Source: a virus. From it: a stretch of 26,494 bases of DNA. Under the pieces are notes generated by a model. That model ran no database searches, was not told the DNA's origin, and was given only the letters and a program-made list of their open reading frames with translations. Made by a program: the position numbers and the translations under genes. The stretch is taken from positions 1-26,494 of the IMG/VR virus record IMGVR_UViG_3300046517_001221. One strand, given 5' to 3'. Below, in pieces: positions 1 through 5,579 of the stretch; within the stretch, counting starts at the first letter, position 1; each line of letters starts with the position of its first letter.

Positions 1-1
1 T

Positions 2-982
2 GCCGACGACAACGATTCTGGCCGCGCCATGAGCGGGCGACGCCTATTCTCTGAGCGCAACCTTCTTCTGTTCGCCCGCGCGTTGCTCGCCCGCCAGCCT
101 GCCGCTATCGACAAGCAAGAGGCGGTGAAACTGTCCGTATGGTACGGACCGATGCCCGAGAGCAACGGTAAGAGCAACTGGACGGCCATTCTCCATAACG
201 GCGACATTGCCAGTGGCATCACGCTGGACCGATCTGAATACCCGGACCGCGTTCGCTATGAGGCTGATCGTGCGCGCTGGCTGATTGGCGAGCTTCCCGA
301 AGAACCGTTCATTCTCAATTACGACGCCGACAAGCACAGCGGGTATGTTAAGCCTGCCGCGCCATCGGTCGAGCAGGACGAGCGCGGGGCGTTTGAGGAA
401 TGGGCGCGTGAGCGGTTCCCCGCCAAACACCTTTCTACCGGCCCAGACAGCCGGGCAATGGATGAAGCGAGGGAGTTCGCATGGGAAGGGTGGGAAGCCC
501 GCGCCGCATCAACTTCCGCCAATGTGGCGAGCAAACCTGCCGCGCTCGATCAAGGGTATGTGACGGTGCTTATCAAGCGGATGCAGGATTACTGCGACTC
601 GCTAGCGCCGCCGATGGCACGCGGGCTAATGGCGGAAGCAGTAAGAGCACTTCGCGCCGCATCAACTTCATCGGGACGGTGCTTCTTTTGCGGCGAACCG
701 ATGGACGGGGAGCATGAGCAAGATTGCCCGCAAGCGGACAAATCCGCCAATGTGGCGCAGGGTGCGGAGGCGGTGACAGCGAACGGGAAGCCTGCGTCTC
801 AGTACTTCCGGGCCGGTCGCAATCAGGGTCTACAAGAGGCGCTTTACGCGTGTAAGCGCGAACACCTGGAAGAGCCCACTGCTACCGCCGATGACATTGC
901 GTACACCAACGCCATCGATGACTGCCTGAAGGCTATCGGCAGACTTCTCGCCGCTCAATTCGCAAGCGGAGACACGCAATGA
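2..982 (+). CDS. Phage early-region mosaic protein, 5' end outside window
   Basis: The frame is open to the left edge of the window. The first ATG inside is at base 29 and has no Shine-Dalgarno sequence, so the true start probably lies upstream. The protein looks like several short phage modules joined by linkers: an aromatic block ending in AWEGWEARAA (about residues 121-158 counted from base 29), an alpha-helical block (about 177-210), a Cys/His cluster with CFFCGEP followed by HEQDC (about 217-231), and a C-terminal helical block. Linkers reading AASTSANVA and KSANVAQGAEAV repeat between modules. No enzymatic function is recognised. The last four bases overlap the next gene as ATGA. Such mosaic proteins are common in early regions of Burkholderia phages, but that is from general knowledge only. 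Confidence 0.7.
   Translation, partial: ADDNDSGRAMSGRRLFSERNLLLFARALLARQPAAIDKQEAVKLSVWYGPMPESNGKSNWTAILHNGDIASGITLDRSEYPDRVRYEADRARWLIGELPEEPFILNYDADKHSGYVKPAAPSVEQDERGAFEEWARERFPAKHLSTGPDSRAMDEAREFAWEGWEARAASTSANVASKPAALDQGYVTVLIKRMQDYCDSLAPPMARGLMAEAVRALRAASTSSGRCFFCGEPMDGEHEQDCPQADKSANVAQGAEAVTANGKPASQYFRAGRNQGLQEALYACKREHLEEPTATADDIAYTNAIDDCLKAIGRLLAAQFASGDTQ
500..757 (+). repeat. Intragenic direct repeats separating protein modules
   Basis: A 17-base sequence, CGCGCCGCATCAACTTC, occurs at 500-516 and again at 653-669. A 15-base sequence, TCCGCCAATGTGGCG, occurs at 515-529 and 743-757. In the first copy the two elements abut. In the second they are separated by the segment encoding the CFFCGEP Cys/His module (about 73 bases). 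This looks like module insertion or duplication by recombination at short repeats inside the first gene. Confidence 0.7.
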
Positions 983-1530
983 CTGACACGATGACATTCG
1001 ACCCTGACGCGCTGCGCAAAGAGTTTGCCGATTACTGCGCCGATGTTGAGCCCGGCATCAAGGCGAAAGCGCCGCAGTTGAATCAGCTTGAAACCCTCGC
1101 GCTGATCGGCATGGCGCTATTTCAGGCGGCAAAGGAATTGAAGGCCGAGAAGGCGCAGCAGGCCGCCCGCATAGCCGAACTCGAAGCGCAGATCGCCACT
1201 GTAGCGCCAGCCGTCGATGCGCAGCCGGTGGCGTGGATGACAAAGGGAGACTGGAGGCCTTGGCTGACTACAACGCATCCTGAAGTTGCTGAATCATGGA
1301 GGCGGGACAAGCGTGAGGTATTCCCGCTCTACGCATCCGCGCAATCAGAGGGATTGAGGAAGGATGCGGTACGGCGCGAGGCGTTCTTTGAGGCGGCGTT
1401 ACGTGCGTCGATCCACTCGCAGTATCCGGTAACGACAGAGTATGACCGGGGCTATGCCAAGGCTCGCGAAGACGCAGCCGCCGCTATTCGCGCTCTGTCT
1501 CAAAAGACGGCAGAAGGAGAGAAGAAGTGA
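979..1530 (+). CDS. Phage protein with QPVAWM/FPLYA module and coiled coil
   Basis: The start codon overlaps the preceding stop as ATGA. The 183-residue product has a helical N-terminal half. It contains a Lys/Glu/Ala-rich coiled-coil stretch at about residues 51-73. This is followed by the phage module that begins QPVAWM (82-87) and closes VFPLYA (114-119), seen in many accessory phage proteins of unknown role. The C-terminal segment contains YDRGYAKAREDAAAAIR. No catalytic motif is visible. The sequence upstream of the next start, AGAAGGAGAG, lies inside this gene's 3' end, so translation is probably coupled. Function unknown. Confidence 0.75.
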   Translation: MTDTMTFDPDALRKEFADYCADVEPGIKAKAPQLNQLETLALIGMALFQAAKELKAEKAQQAARIAELEAQIATVAPAVDAQPVAWMTKGDWRPWLTTTHPEVAESWRRDKREVFPLYASAQSEGLRKDAVRREAFFEAALRASIHSQYPVTTEYDRGYAKAREDAAAAIRALSQKTAEGEKK

Positions 1531-1664
1531 TCCGTAACGCGCTCGCCTTCATCGGTGGCTGCATAGTCGTTCTCTACCTGCTCGGCGCGGTCGGCATCGG
1601 CAATTTCCGTGTGTACTACGGAAGTGATCTACCGGCGCAATGGTGCGCTAAGGAGCAACTGTGA
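1527..1664 (+). CDS. Small single-span membrane protein (GTG start)
   Basis: This 45-residue reading frame starts with GTG at 1527 and overlaps the preceding stop as GTGA. An excellent ribosome-binding site (AGAAGGAGAG) lies just upstream. It ends by overlapping the next GTG start, again as GTGA. The protein has a Met-Ile-Arg-Asn start, one strongly hydrophobic segment (about residues 5-25, AFIGGCIVVLYLLGAVGIG), and a short polar tail with one Cys near the C-terminus. The start/stop overlaps at both ends and the signal-anchor composition support a real gene. Its role is unknown. An N-in single-span inner-membrane topology is an inference. Confidence 0.72.
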   Translation: MIRNALAFIGGCIVVLYLLGAVGIGNFRVYYGSDLPAQWCAKEQL

Positions 1665-1855
1665 CCCACCACAACAGCCGCCGAGCATTCGAAGAATCGC
1701 ACCGCTCGTTCTCGCTGGCAAAGCAGCCGACCACGCATCAGGTGCATGACCTGTGCGGGAAGTTCGCCCAGATGATCGCCGACGACTCGCAGGACAGGGT
1801 TGCGGTGGCGCTGTCTGCGGCGGGGATTAATGTGGTCAGGGAGCCGAGGAAATGA
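1661..1855 (+). CDS. Small hypothetical phage protein (GTG start)
   Basis: A 64-residue product with GTG start at 1661, preceded by the ribosome-binding site AAGGAGC and overlapping the previous stop as GTGA. It is basic and His-rich at the N-terminus (THHNSRRAFEESHRS). A central helical part contains HQVHDLCGKFAQMIADDSQDRVAVALSAAGI. Its 3' end overlaps the next start as ATGA. I do not recognise the family. Its place in the tightly overlapped early operon is the main evidence that it is expressed. Confidence 0.65.
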   Translation: MTHHNSRRAFEESHRSFSLAKQPTTHQVHDLCGKFAQMIADDSQDRVAVALSAAGINVVREPRK

Positions 1856-2103
1856 GTGACATCAATCAATGCGACGGCTGCAGAGTCGACGCGCCGCTCT
1901 CGGAGCGAGGTAACCACATCATGCCGGACGGTGGATATATGGGATGCACAAAGGATCGGTACGCAGCGACGGATCTGCCAGAGATCAGGGCGGAACTGCG
2001 GTGGTGTATCGACAACGGGACATATGGGCCGCGAACGGGTGCGGCGCTGCAGTGGGCGCTTGAGGCGCTAGAACAGGTGGAAGCGCTGGAGGTGAAAGCG
2101 TGA
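1852..2103 (+). CDS. Small Cys-rich phage protein, possible zinc knuckle
   Basis: An 83-residue product starting with ATG overlapped as ATGA. The N-terminal half carries CDGC (residues 7-10), a Gly/His segment around GNHIMPDG, and YMGCTKDRY. That gives three cysteines plus a histidine that could form a small metal site. The C-terminal half is helical and Leu/Glu-rich. Proteins with this CxxC...H...C..DRY pattern occur in phage early regions, but no function is known to me. A 5' overlap with the preceding gene and a 3' GTGA overlap with the next gene support the frame. Confidence 0.7.
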   Translation: MSDINQCDGCRVDAPLSERGNHIMPDGGYMGCTKDRYAATDLPEIRAELRWCIDNGTYGPRTGAALQWALEALEQVEALEVKA

Positions 2104-2303
2104 AAGCCCAATTCAAGGCGGAATGCCCGAAAGAAATCCAGATGACCATGACGATCACCATGACGCTAGCCGAGTGGGCTGAAATCGCCGAGCACTTGAC
2201 CGACACTCGCCACTATCGGCCGGATGGGAAGTTGCTCGATGCAATTCGAACGATGACTCGCAAGGCGTCGCAACATTTCGATGAATCGACGGAGCAATCA
2301 TGA
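2100..2303 (+). CDS. Small hypothetical phage protein (GTG start)
   Basis: A 67-residue product using GTG at 2100, overlapping the previous stop as GTGA. An odd stretch of alternating Met and Thr (QMTMTITMTLAEWAEIAEHL, residues 15-34) leads into an amphipathic helix. The rest is polar and charged. No family recognised. The next gene begins in its stop codon (ATGA at 2300-2303). Confidence 0.65.
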   Translation: MKAQFKAECPKEIQMTMTITMTLAEWAEIAEHLTDTRHYRPDGKLLDAIRTMTRKASQHFDESTEQS

Positions 2304-2569
2304 GCACGAGCTACATCTTGTTCTGCGACGTCTATGACGATCCGGTTTGGGGCCCGCAATTCATCGAATATCCCAACTCCGGCTTGGTGAGGGTTTTCAG
2401 GAACCGTCTTCGCAAGGCCGTTTTCGAATACGTTGGCAACCCTGGGTTCCGGTTTGACCTTGAGGCGGTTCGCAAGCGATTTCCGGTATGCAAGTACGCC
2501 GATGCAAACGCAGGGCCGATTGCACACGGATATAGGTGGGCACCGTTGCCCGACAGGAGTCGCACATGA
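2300..2569 (+). CDS. Small hypothetical phage protein
   Basis: An 89-residue product, start ATG overlapping the previous stop as ATGA. It is rich in aromatic residues and Pro (YILFCDVYDDPVWGPQFIEY at the N-terminus) with basic patches in the middle (FRNRLRKAVFEYVG). The stop overlaps the next ATG. Function is not recognised. A compact globular fold is suggested only by the mixed hydrophobic and charged pattern. Confidence 0.65.
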   Translation: MSTSYILFCDVYDDPVWGPQFIEYPNSGLVRVFRNRLRKAVFEYVGNPGFRFDLEAVRKRFPVCKYADANAGPIAHGYRWAPLPDRSRT

Positions 2570-2802
2570 AAGCCTACGCCTTGGTTCAAGGGCCGCGCCG
2601 CAAGGTGCTTTATGTGTCGGATTCATGCGCGATGTTGTGGACGCTTGGCGCTGAGACGTTCGAGCCTTCAGGGTCCGTCAACTTCCGCCGCAATGAGCGT
2701 GCGATCTGCAAGAAGCACGACGCATATATCGTGCGTGTCGACTACCAACTAGGCGAGCCGATCACGGCGCCACGGAAGAAAGCGGAGAAGCAGGCGGCAT
2801 GA
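2566..2802 (+). CDS. Small basic hypothetical phage protein
   Basis: The start chosen is ATG at 2566, because it overlaps the previous stop (ATGA) and is preceded by AGGAG at 2554-2558. A longer reading from 2536 has neither. The 78-residue product has a beta-rich N-terminal half (AYALVQGPRRKVLYVSDS) and a strongly basic C-terminal tail (APRKKAEKQAA). A nucleic-acid-binding role is possible from charge alone, but no family is recognised. Confidence 0.65.
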   Translation: MKAYALVQGPRRKVLYVSDSCAMLWTLGAETFEPSGSVNFRRNERAICKKHDAYIVRVDYQLGEPITAPRKKAEKQAA

Positions 2803-2870
2803 CGGAAGCCGCGAAACGTGTAATTGAAGTCACACAACGGGAATGGTTTCGGAGGGAGGAAAGACCATGA
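2799..2870 (+). CDS. Possible 23-residue peptide gene linking the early operon to the excisionase gene
   Basis: This very short frame starts with ATG at 2799, overlapping the preceding stop (ATGA), and ends at 2870, overlapping the ATG of the next gene (ATGA). The peptide is charged (starts MTEAAKRVIEV, ends WFRREERP). Its last codons carry the strong ribosome-binding site GGAGGGAGG for the downstream gene. It may work mainly as a translational coupler. The two perfect start/stop overlaps are the only evidence. Confidence 0.45.
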   Translation: MTEAAKRVIEVTQREWFRREERP

Positions 2871-3079
2871 ATACAGTTTATTACCTGGACCTGCAGAGCG
2901 TCGCACAGTCGTTGTCGCTCTCGACGGCGACTGTGAAACGGTTAGTCGCCGCCGGAGATCTACCGAAGCCTCGCGCCCTGACGGGTAAGCGAGTCGGCTG
3001 GCTCGCTCGCGAGATTGAGGCGTGGGCTGAAGCGCGCCCAGCCTCAAGCGTCCTGCCGCCGCCCAGCAAGGCGGCATAA
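2867..3079 (+). CDS. AlpA/excisionase-like MerR-type helix-turn-helix protein
   Basis: A 70-residue product. The start at 2867 is chosen over the in-frame ATG at 2843 because it follows GGAGGGAGGAAAGACC directly and overlaps the upstream stop. The pattern is that of the AlpA/Xis winged-helix family: YLDLQSVAQSLSLSTATVKRLVAAG (helix-turn-helix), then LPKPRALTGKRVGWLAREIEAWAEAR (wing and last helix). Known relatives are excisionases or activators of integrase genes. It lies tail-to-tail with the integrase gene and the two coding regions overlap by 36 bases. A role as directionality factor (Xis) or regulator of integration is inferred from family and position. Confidence 0.82.
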   Translation: MNTVYYLDLQSVAQSLSLSTATVKRLVAAGDLPKPRALTGKRVGWLAREIEAWAEARPASSVLPPPSKAA

Positions 3080-4312
3080 CTCGACGTCCAGTTTCGTCAG
3101 CCATACGCGGCGCTCATTGTCGTAGCGGTGCCGGTTGTACACTCCGGCCACCCCGCCCAACACGTGTCCGATGATCGCCTCGGCGACCTCATGCGGGCAT
3201 CCCAGTCTAGCTAGCATCGTTCGGACAGTCCGACGCAAGTCGTGGCAGGCCCAATGCGTCACCGTCAACTTCGGCGTGTGGTATGGGTTCTTGACGTTGC
3301 CGTAGGGCTGGCAACGGTAAATCATCTCCTGGATCGTTTTCTGAATCGTATGTGATTCGGCCCGCTTCGCCGGAAACAGGTAGCCCGAGCCATGCTGCGT
3401 CTTGCGGCGTTCGACAATTTCGAGCGCTCTTCCGACCAAAGGCACGCGGTGATCGTTCGCGCTTTCTACGTTGGCATTCTTAGTCTTGGCTTTGGGAATT
3501 GTCCACCAGACGCCATCGCGCTCTTTCGTGATTTCGGAACCCTCAATCGCCATAATCTCGGCGCCGCGCGTGCCGGTCCACAGGTAGAGCGAGATCGCGT
3601 CCTGCAGTAGTTGCGGAGAGTGCGGGAGCCAAACAAGAAGTTCTGCCAATTCGTCGTCGCTCAGCACCCGCTTTTCTTTCGTGCGTTCGCCGGCGCGGAG
3701 GCGGCCAGTTGTCTTGATGCGTCCCTGCATAATCTGGCGCCACCAGTTTGGCGTGGAACTGGCTAACTTGTCGGCGTCCATAGCGAAATCCCAGGCAGCG
3801 CCAAGTTCGCTCCGGAGCCGCAGAGCCATTGTCGGGGATTCGCTCATGCCGCTTATCAGTGCGTAGGCCTGCTGGCGGGTAATCGAGTCTGGAGCGAGAT
3901 CGGCGATGGGTTTGATGCCTCGCCGAATGAGGCGCATGGCGTTCGCGCTGGCTGTAGGCCCGCGGTGCCGTTCGATGTGCCCCGCAATATAGTCCTCGCA
4001 TAGAGCACGGACGTTGTATGGCGGCTTGACCTCAGATTCGCCCCGTCTTTTCCTACGCTTTTCGGCGGAAATATCTACGCCGGAGCTGCGCGTAGTTCGT
4101 GCTGCTTCCCACGCTGCGATAGCGGAGGCGTAGGTCATCGCAGGCCATTCGCCAAGCTTTGTCTGTTTCATGCGCCCGTCAATGGGCGACTTGTAGCGGT
4201 ATGTCCAGCTTCGTTTGGCCGTCGTAGCCTCGATTCGGAGGCCTGGGAAGCCGTCGATATTGACGTGCGTTCCGGGCGCCATGAGCTTTATTTTGCGGGC
4301 GTCAAAGGCCAT
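3044..4312 (-). CDS. int: Tyrosine recombinase integrase (P4-type, DUF4102 arm-binding domain)
   Basis: A 422-residue site-specific recombinase. The N-terminal ~90 residues match the DUF4102 arm-binding domain (GFPGLRIEA, SWTYRYKSPIDGRMKQTKLGEWP), and about 100-195 form the core-binding helical domain. The catalytic part holds R249 in LWTGTRGAE, H357/R360 in HDLRR, H383 in IGHVLGG and the nucleophile Y392 in VYNRH. The H383-Y392 spacing of nine is as in lambda Int. All key residues are present, so it should be active. The leader has no Shine-Dalgarno sequence, hinting at weak translation. Upstream lie a candidate promoter and GCGTAGG boxes. The gene is antisense to read-through from the early operon. 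Confidence 0.95.
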   Translation of the reverse strand: MAFDARKIKLMAPGTHVNIDGFPGLRIEATTAKRSWTYRYKSPIDGRMKQTKLGEWPAMTYASAIAAWEAARTTRSSGVDISAEKRRKRRGESEVKPPYNVRALCEDYIAGHIERHRGPTASANAMRLIRRGIKPIADLAPDSITRQQAYALISGMSESPTMALRLRSELGAAWDFAMDADKLASSTPNWWRQIMQGRIKTTGRLRAGERTKEKRVLSDDELAELLVWLPHSPQLLQDAISLYLWTGTRGAEIMAIEGSEITKERDGVWWTIPKAKTKNANVESANDHRVPLVGRALEIVERRKTQHGSGYLFPAKRAESHTIQKTIQEMIYRCQPYGNVKNPYHTPKLTVTHWACHDLRRTVRTMLARLGCPHEVAEAIIGHVLGGVAGVYNRHRYDNERRVWLTKLDVELCRLAGRRQDA

Positions 4313-4343
4313 CTAGCGTAGGTTTGGCGTAGGAGGATGCGAA

Positions 4344-4372
4344 ATCCTACGCCGACACACTATCTTTGTCGA
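4344..4372 (-). promoter_or_regulatory. Putative sigma70 promoter of the integrase gene
   Basis: On the minus strand TCGACA (4372-4367; five of six matches to the -35 consensus) is followed after exactly 17 bases by TAGGAT (4349-4344; four of six to the -10 consensus). Transcription would start near 4337, about 25 bases before the integrase ATG. The -10 element lies in one half of the GGCGTAGGA/TCCTACGCC inverted repeat, so whatever binds that repeat could block the promoter. Consensus match only; no experimental support. Confidence 0.5.
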
Positions 4373-4504
4373 TGGCTCATGTCAGATCAGGAGCCCATTA
4401 TTATTTGAGGTAGAATCGTAGTTAGCCTCTACAGCAAAGGCTTTCAGGCCGACAACTCAATACTGGCGTAGGTTTGCGAGACTTCCGAAAAACCTTGCAG
4501 TAAT

Positions 4505-4532
4505 TTGATGATGGATGTGCAGAGTGTATATG
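4505..4532 (+). promoter_or_regulatory. Weak promoter candidate for the GIY-YIG gene
   Basis: TTGATG (4505-4510), a 16-base spacer and TATATG (4527-4532) give a modest sigma70-like match pointing toward the GIY-YIG gene. Transcription would begin just before the tandem inverted GCGTAGG boxes at 4552-4575, so a protein bound there could act as a roadblock. Weak evidence. Confidence 0.25.
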
Positions 4533-4631
4533 TGACGGGCCTCGGTCACGGAACCTACGCTTTAACCTACGCCTTGAATTTGAACGTCGCCGCCGCGGCG
4601 GATTTGCTCAAAAAACAATATCACGAGTGTT

Positions 4632-5156
4632 ATGACGATCGAAGAACTGAGAAAGATCTTGCCTCCAAACCTGTTCGTAAATGCAACGGCAGACCGATAC
4701 CACTATCGCGATCCCCGTACCGGCCGGATGAAGAGTCTGGGAAGCGATCGGGAATCGGCTATCGCTTTCGTCACCGAGAAGAACATCACCAACGGGATAT
4801 TCAAAAAAGGAGATGTTGCGAAGCGGTTTGTTAGATCGGCAGCGTTTGTCGAGGAAAAGGACCTGCTTTCTGAGGCCGAACTTAATGTCATTGCGCAGCC
4901 CATCCGGCAGTTGTGTGGCGTCTATCTGCTAATGAGCGAAGGGCGCGTGGTGTATGTGGGGCAGTCGACAAACTGCCATGGACGGATAGGGACGCACTTC
5001 GCAGAGCGCAGTAAGAAATTCGACTCCTACCACATCATTGAGTGCAGGCCGAAAGACCTGACGCGACTTGAAACCCAGTACATCGCCAAATTCATGCCGA
5101 AGTACAACATCCTAGTCCCTAAGGCGATCGGCAAAATGATGAGCGAGGCGTCGTAG
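4632..5156 (+). CDS. GIY-YIG nuclease with lambda-Int-type arm-binding N-terminal domain
   Basis: A 174-residue two-part protein. Residues about 10-50 (LPPNLF, YHYRDPRTGRMKSLGSDRESAIAF) closely resemble the N-terminal arm-binding domain of lambda integrase as I remember it (LPPNLY, YRDPRTGKEFGLGRDRRIAI). Residues 95-160 form a GIY-YIG nuclease: GVYLL at 96-100, YVG at 108-110, R118, H122, E147 in LETQYIAKF and N159 in KYNI. All catalytic positions look filled. The known family cuts DNA by metal-dependent hydrolysis. The inference is that the N-terminus directs the nuclease to repeats like the GCGTAGG boxes directly upstream. The start at 4632 has only a weak ribosome-binding site. A homing-endonuclease or att-related role is open. 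Confidence 0.85.
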   Translation: MTIEELRKILPPNLFVNATADRYHYRDPRTGRMKSLGSDRESAIAFVTEKNITNGIFKKGDVAKRFVRSAAFVEEKDLLSEAELNVIAQPIRQLCGVYLLMSEGRVVYVGQSTNCHGRIGTHFAERSKKFDSYHIIECRPKDLTRLETQYIAKFMPKYNILVPKAIGKMMSEAS

Positions 5157-5173
5157 GAAGCTAGAATGGTCCG

Positions 5174-5386
5174 ATGGGCCTCTTCAACGAACAAGGTACG
5201 GATCGCCACTGCATCGGCTGCGAACACTTCACGGAATGGCGCGCGGGCGGTTCAGTCATCCTTTGCATGCACGAAGGCAGGCCGTATGTGCAGGCGATGC
5301 CGGATCGCGGGTGCGTGCACTGGGTTCGCGCGATCGGCGCCGACGACGAAGGCCCGATTCATGCTGGTCCGCGAACGAGGAGGTGA
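5174..5386 (+). CDS. Small Cys-rich, probably metal-binding protein
   Basis: A 70-residue product starting with ATG at 5174, 17 bases after the nuclease stop. It holds CIGCEHF (Cys 14 and 17), ILCMHEG (Cys 31) and RGCVHW (Cys 47), a CxxC-H...C-H...C-H pattern that would suit one zinc site. It is a familiar type of small phage protein but has no assigned role that I know. It sits between the nuclease and ligase genes in the same direction, so it may share their transcript. Confidence 0.65.
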   Translation: MGLFNEQGTDRHCIGCEHFTEWRAGGSVILCMHEGRPYVQAMPDRGCVHWVRAIGADDEGPIHAGPRTRR

Positions 5387-5390
5387 CGCC

Positions 5391-5579
5391 ATGTTCGAGT
5401 ACCGCAACCCTGAAGCGATTCTGGAAGTCGTCCTGCCCGACCGGACCAAGCGGAACGAGCACGGGCATACCCTTGACGAGGACTTTGCCCATCTGTGTGA
5501 CGTGACCGGCTGCCCGAAGGATGATGCATGGGCCAAGCTGGCGCTCGCGTGGGCCTGGACGTCTCGCTACCGTGATTGA
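5391..5579 (+). CDS. Small acidic hypothetical phage protein
   Basis: The start at 5391 is chosen because GAGGAGGTGA, a near-perfect ribosome-binding site, lies directly upstream. Longer readings in the same frame start inside the preceding gene. The 62-residue product is acidic (HTLDEDFAHLCDVTGCPKDDAWAKL) with a Trp-rich C-terminus (LAWAWTSRYRD). Its last eight bases overlap the GTG start of the ligase gene, implying coupled translation. Function unknown. Confidence 0.65.
   Translation: MFEYRNPEAILEVVLPDRTKRNEHGHTLDEDFAHLCDVTGCPKDDAWAKLALAWAWTSRYRD

Larger units (their letters stand above)
4316..4575. repeat. GCGTAGG boxes, candidate integrase arm-type sites
   Basis: Six copies of GCGTAGG are seen: forward at 4316-4322, 4327-4333 and 4466-4472, and inverted at 4346-4352, 4554-4560 and 4566-4572. 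Four of them extend to GCGTAGGTT (4316, 4466 and the two inverted copies, which form a 12-base tandem, AACCTACGCTTT then AACCTACGCCTT). The copies at 4326-4334 and 4345-4353 form a perfect 9-base inverted repeat, GGCGTAGGA/TCCTACGCC, with a 10-base spacer. The mixed orientations, spacing and position beside int fit arm-type binding sites. An operator role is an alternative. Confidence 0.7.
4313..4631. other. Candidate phage attachment region (attP), non-coding
   Basis: This 319-base non-coding stretch separates the divergent integrase and GIY-YIG genes. It carries GCGTAGG boxes on both sides of two box-free segments, 4354-4464 and 4477-4551. Either could hold the strand-exchange core, as in classic attP sites with P and P' arms. 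No tRNA gene or clear tRNA 3' end is visible. Phage genes continue on both sides, so if this is attP it is undivided. That implies that the sequence comes from an unintegrated phage genome or a replicon that keeps the phage circular. The exact core cannot be fixed without the host attB. Confidence 0.55.

Noticed and set aside
4326-4360. Possible tRNA T-arm-like hairpin (AGGA-TGCGAAA-TCCT)
   Set aside because: The loop does not match TTCRANY and no acceptor stem, anticodon arm or CCA could be found. The box inverted repeat explains it.
4505-4834. 109-residue + strand frame across the att region and the nuclease start
   Set aside because: It begins among the GCGTAGG boxes, has no ribosome-binding site and overlaps most of the first part of the better-supported nuclease gene.
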